A DNA stretch of 64,000 nucleotides, from positions 1,302,001-1,366,000 of the forward strand of contig NZ_CP083405.1 in the NCBI RefSeq assembly GCF_000975265.2, given 5' to 3'. Made by a program: the position numbers and the translations under genes. The first letter of the stretch is position 1, and the number at the start of each line of letters is the position of its first letter. Under the pieces are notes generated by a model. The model was given only the letters and a program-made list of their open reading frames with translations, did not search any database and was not told the origin of the DNA. This document shows positions 62,820-64,000 of this stretch, in pieces. This DNA is from Mycobacterium lepromatosis (lineage in GTDB: Bacteria > Actinomycetota > Actinomycetes > Mycobacteriales > Mycobacteriaceae).

Positions 62820-64000
62820 GGGCTGCCGGTCCAGTGCGGTCGTGGCTAGCAAGTCGGAGCGGTGGCTGGTCGATGGTGGATGGGTCCTACGGGTATTGAA
62901 GGTGCGCTTGGTGGCCTTGGTCTGTGTGCCATCGGCGACCACCACCTGTTCCCATTCTGGGGGTGACACCGCTACCAGCCGACTCTAGATCGAGAACCCT
63001 TACTTATCTCAGGGGACGCGAAGAGTCAGCATCGGTTCTCTGGGCAAGTTATTGATGACGTTGTAGCCGGCATAGCGTCTCATCGGGCGTCCATGGTTAT
63101 ACGACATCACCGACAGGTGCTTGCTATCCGTCTGGGCCCGCAGCCACGTCACCGGCAGCGAACATCGAGGGTACGCCGGTTATTCGTAGATAGTCGTCGA
63201 CTGGTACCCGGCCTAGTCGGTCGCGTGCGATCGATATTTGATTTGCTCGGTTTGTGAAGCTGGCTCGCATGCCGTACTATGGTGGTTGCGTTCAGCCGCT
63301 CTCCCTACGGGAGCGGCCCGCCGCCCGCGCTGACGGCGGCGACGTCGGCTCCTGTCCCGGTCTCAACGCCGTTACCCGTCAAGGCTTGCTCGATCACCAG
63401 TCGCGCCAACACGCCCATCGGAGCCAACCAAGAGATTATGATCGATCGGCACCACCCGCGGTGCAATGCCGTCCAGGGCAAACAGTGTCCGAAGCCTGCT
63501 CGTCAGCTCGCAGGCCGCCTCGATTCCGGTTGGCCCAGCACCGATCACGATGATTGCGGTCGGGGAGGGCTGCAGCATCTTGGCCGCGCTCTGGGCTAAG
63601 GTACGCAAGTGGTGCTCCAATTCGAGGGCGTCGTCGTAGGTGTCGATGTCAAAATCGAACTTGCGCAGATCACTGAATGGTGGATTTGAGTACCTGGTTG
63701 CCTACGGTCAGCACGAGTCGGCTGTGGCTGTAGGTCGTACGTTTAACGTGGTGACTGTGTTGGCGTTGGTGTCGATCGCGGTGACTTCTGTGGCGACATG
63801 CACAACTCCGGCCAGGTCGAGGACATCAGCTAGCGCAATGCGGAAGCCGCTCAAATTGGTCTCATAGTTGTGAACCCGGATAGTATGAATAAGGGGCTTG
63901 GCACTCAAAAATGTGATGTCGACTGTGCCTGCTAACACCTTGCGCTCGTCGAGTTGCTCGCTGGTAGGCACCGAGCACCGTCCACAGTCCCGCGAACCTA
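62820..64000 (-). pseudogene. Decayed NDH-2-type FAD dehydrogenase (Rv1812c-like), cut by window edge
   Basis: Reverse-strand fragments in order are VDITFLSAKPLIHTIRVHNY and EVTAIDTNANTVTTLN (63970-63710), then LRTLAQSAAKMLQPSPTAII and VIGAGPTGIEAACELTSRL (63620-63500), the second GxGxxG dinucleotide fold. KHLSVMSYNHGRPMRRYAGY follows near 63100, then a C-terminal ATKRTFNTRRTHPPSTSHRS segment near 62900. Frameshifts separate them. The convergent arrangement with mgtC is the Rv1811/Rv1812c arrangement. The N-terminal FAD loop lies outside the window. Confidence 0.82.

Overview
The window is from a slow-growing mycobacterium with a decaying genome of the leprosy-bacillus type (Mycobacterium leprae, M. 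lepromatosis or a close relative such as M. uberis). Nearly every intact protein reads as an ortholog of a gene in the M. tuberculosis Rv2201-Rv2144c block, in the same order. Between these intact genes lie stretches where recognisable proteins survive only as frameshifted, stop-ridden fragments. I assign orthologs from remembered family sequences and gene order, not from a database search, and I cannot separate the candidate species.

Layout. 1-10.8 kb: asparagine synthetase (cut by the window edge), then respiratory supercomplex genes (ctaC, ctaF; qcrB-qcrA-qcrC and ctaE on the other strand), mmpS3, a small membrane protein and trpD. 10.8-15 kb: a wrecked exonuclease/GIY-YIG gene, ripC (peptidoglycan hydrolase) and a wrecked Rv2189c-like gene. 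15-32.9 kb: cell-envelope lipid and glycan genes (pimB', fadD15, an Rv2182c-type acyltransferase, the mannosyltransferases Rv2181 and mptA), two SRPBCC proteins, an ArsA-type ATPase, RNase AS, aroG, the kinase pknL with its substrate Rv2175c, a non-canonical MTHFR, lppM and a GNAT. idsA2 and Rv2180c are pseudogenes. 33-55.4 kb: the division and cell wall (dcw) cluster, mraZ-rsmH-ftsL-like-pbpB-murE-murF-mraY-murD-ftsW-murG-murC-ftsQ-ftsZ-pgeF-Rv2148c-sepF-yggT-wag31-Rv2144c. Most of its genes overlap by 4 nt. 55.4-64 kb: a synteny break, glnA1 between two 751-bp inverted repeats, and a decayed tail containing LLM oxidoreductase, Rv1810-like, mgtC (Rv1811) and Rv1812c-like pseudogenes.

How it works together. 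The region makes and regulates the envelope. Mur enzymes build lipid II, FtsW/PbpB polymerise it at the FtsZ ring, SepF and Wag31 position division and polar growth, RipC cuts peptidoglycan, and PimB'/Rv2181/MptA build PIM, LM and LAM. The bcc-aa3 branch supplies respiration, and GlnA1/AsnB handle amide nitrogen.

Main points for a second look: (1) a perfect 41-bp-arm hairpin between mraZ and rsmH, which argues for a downstream rsmH start; (2) a set of perfect inverted repeats inside intact genes (ripC, pimB', metF-like, wag31, Rv2184c-like), in two cases coinciding with clustered amino-acid changes, as expected from template-switch mutagenesis; (3) a full-length pgeF that has lost all three metal-ligand residues; (4) near-identical 751-bp inverted repeats around glnA1; (5) synteny junctions Rv2144c | Rv2219A-glnA1 | Rv1810-Rv1812c.
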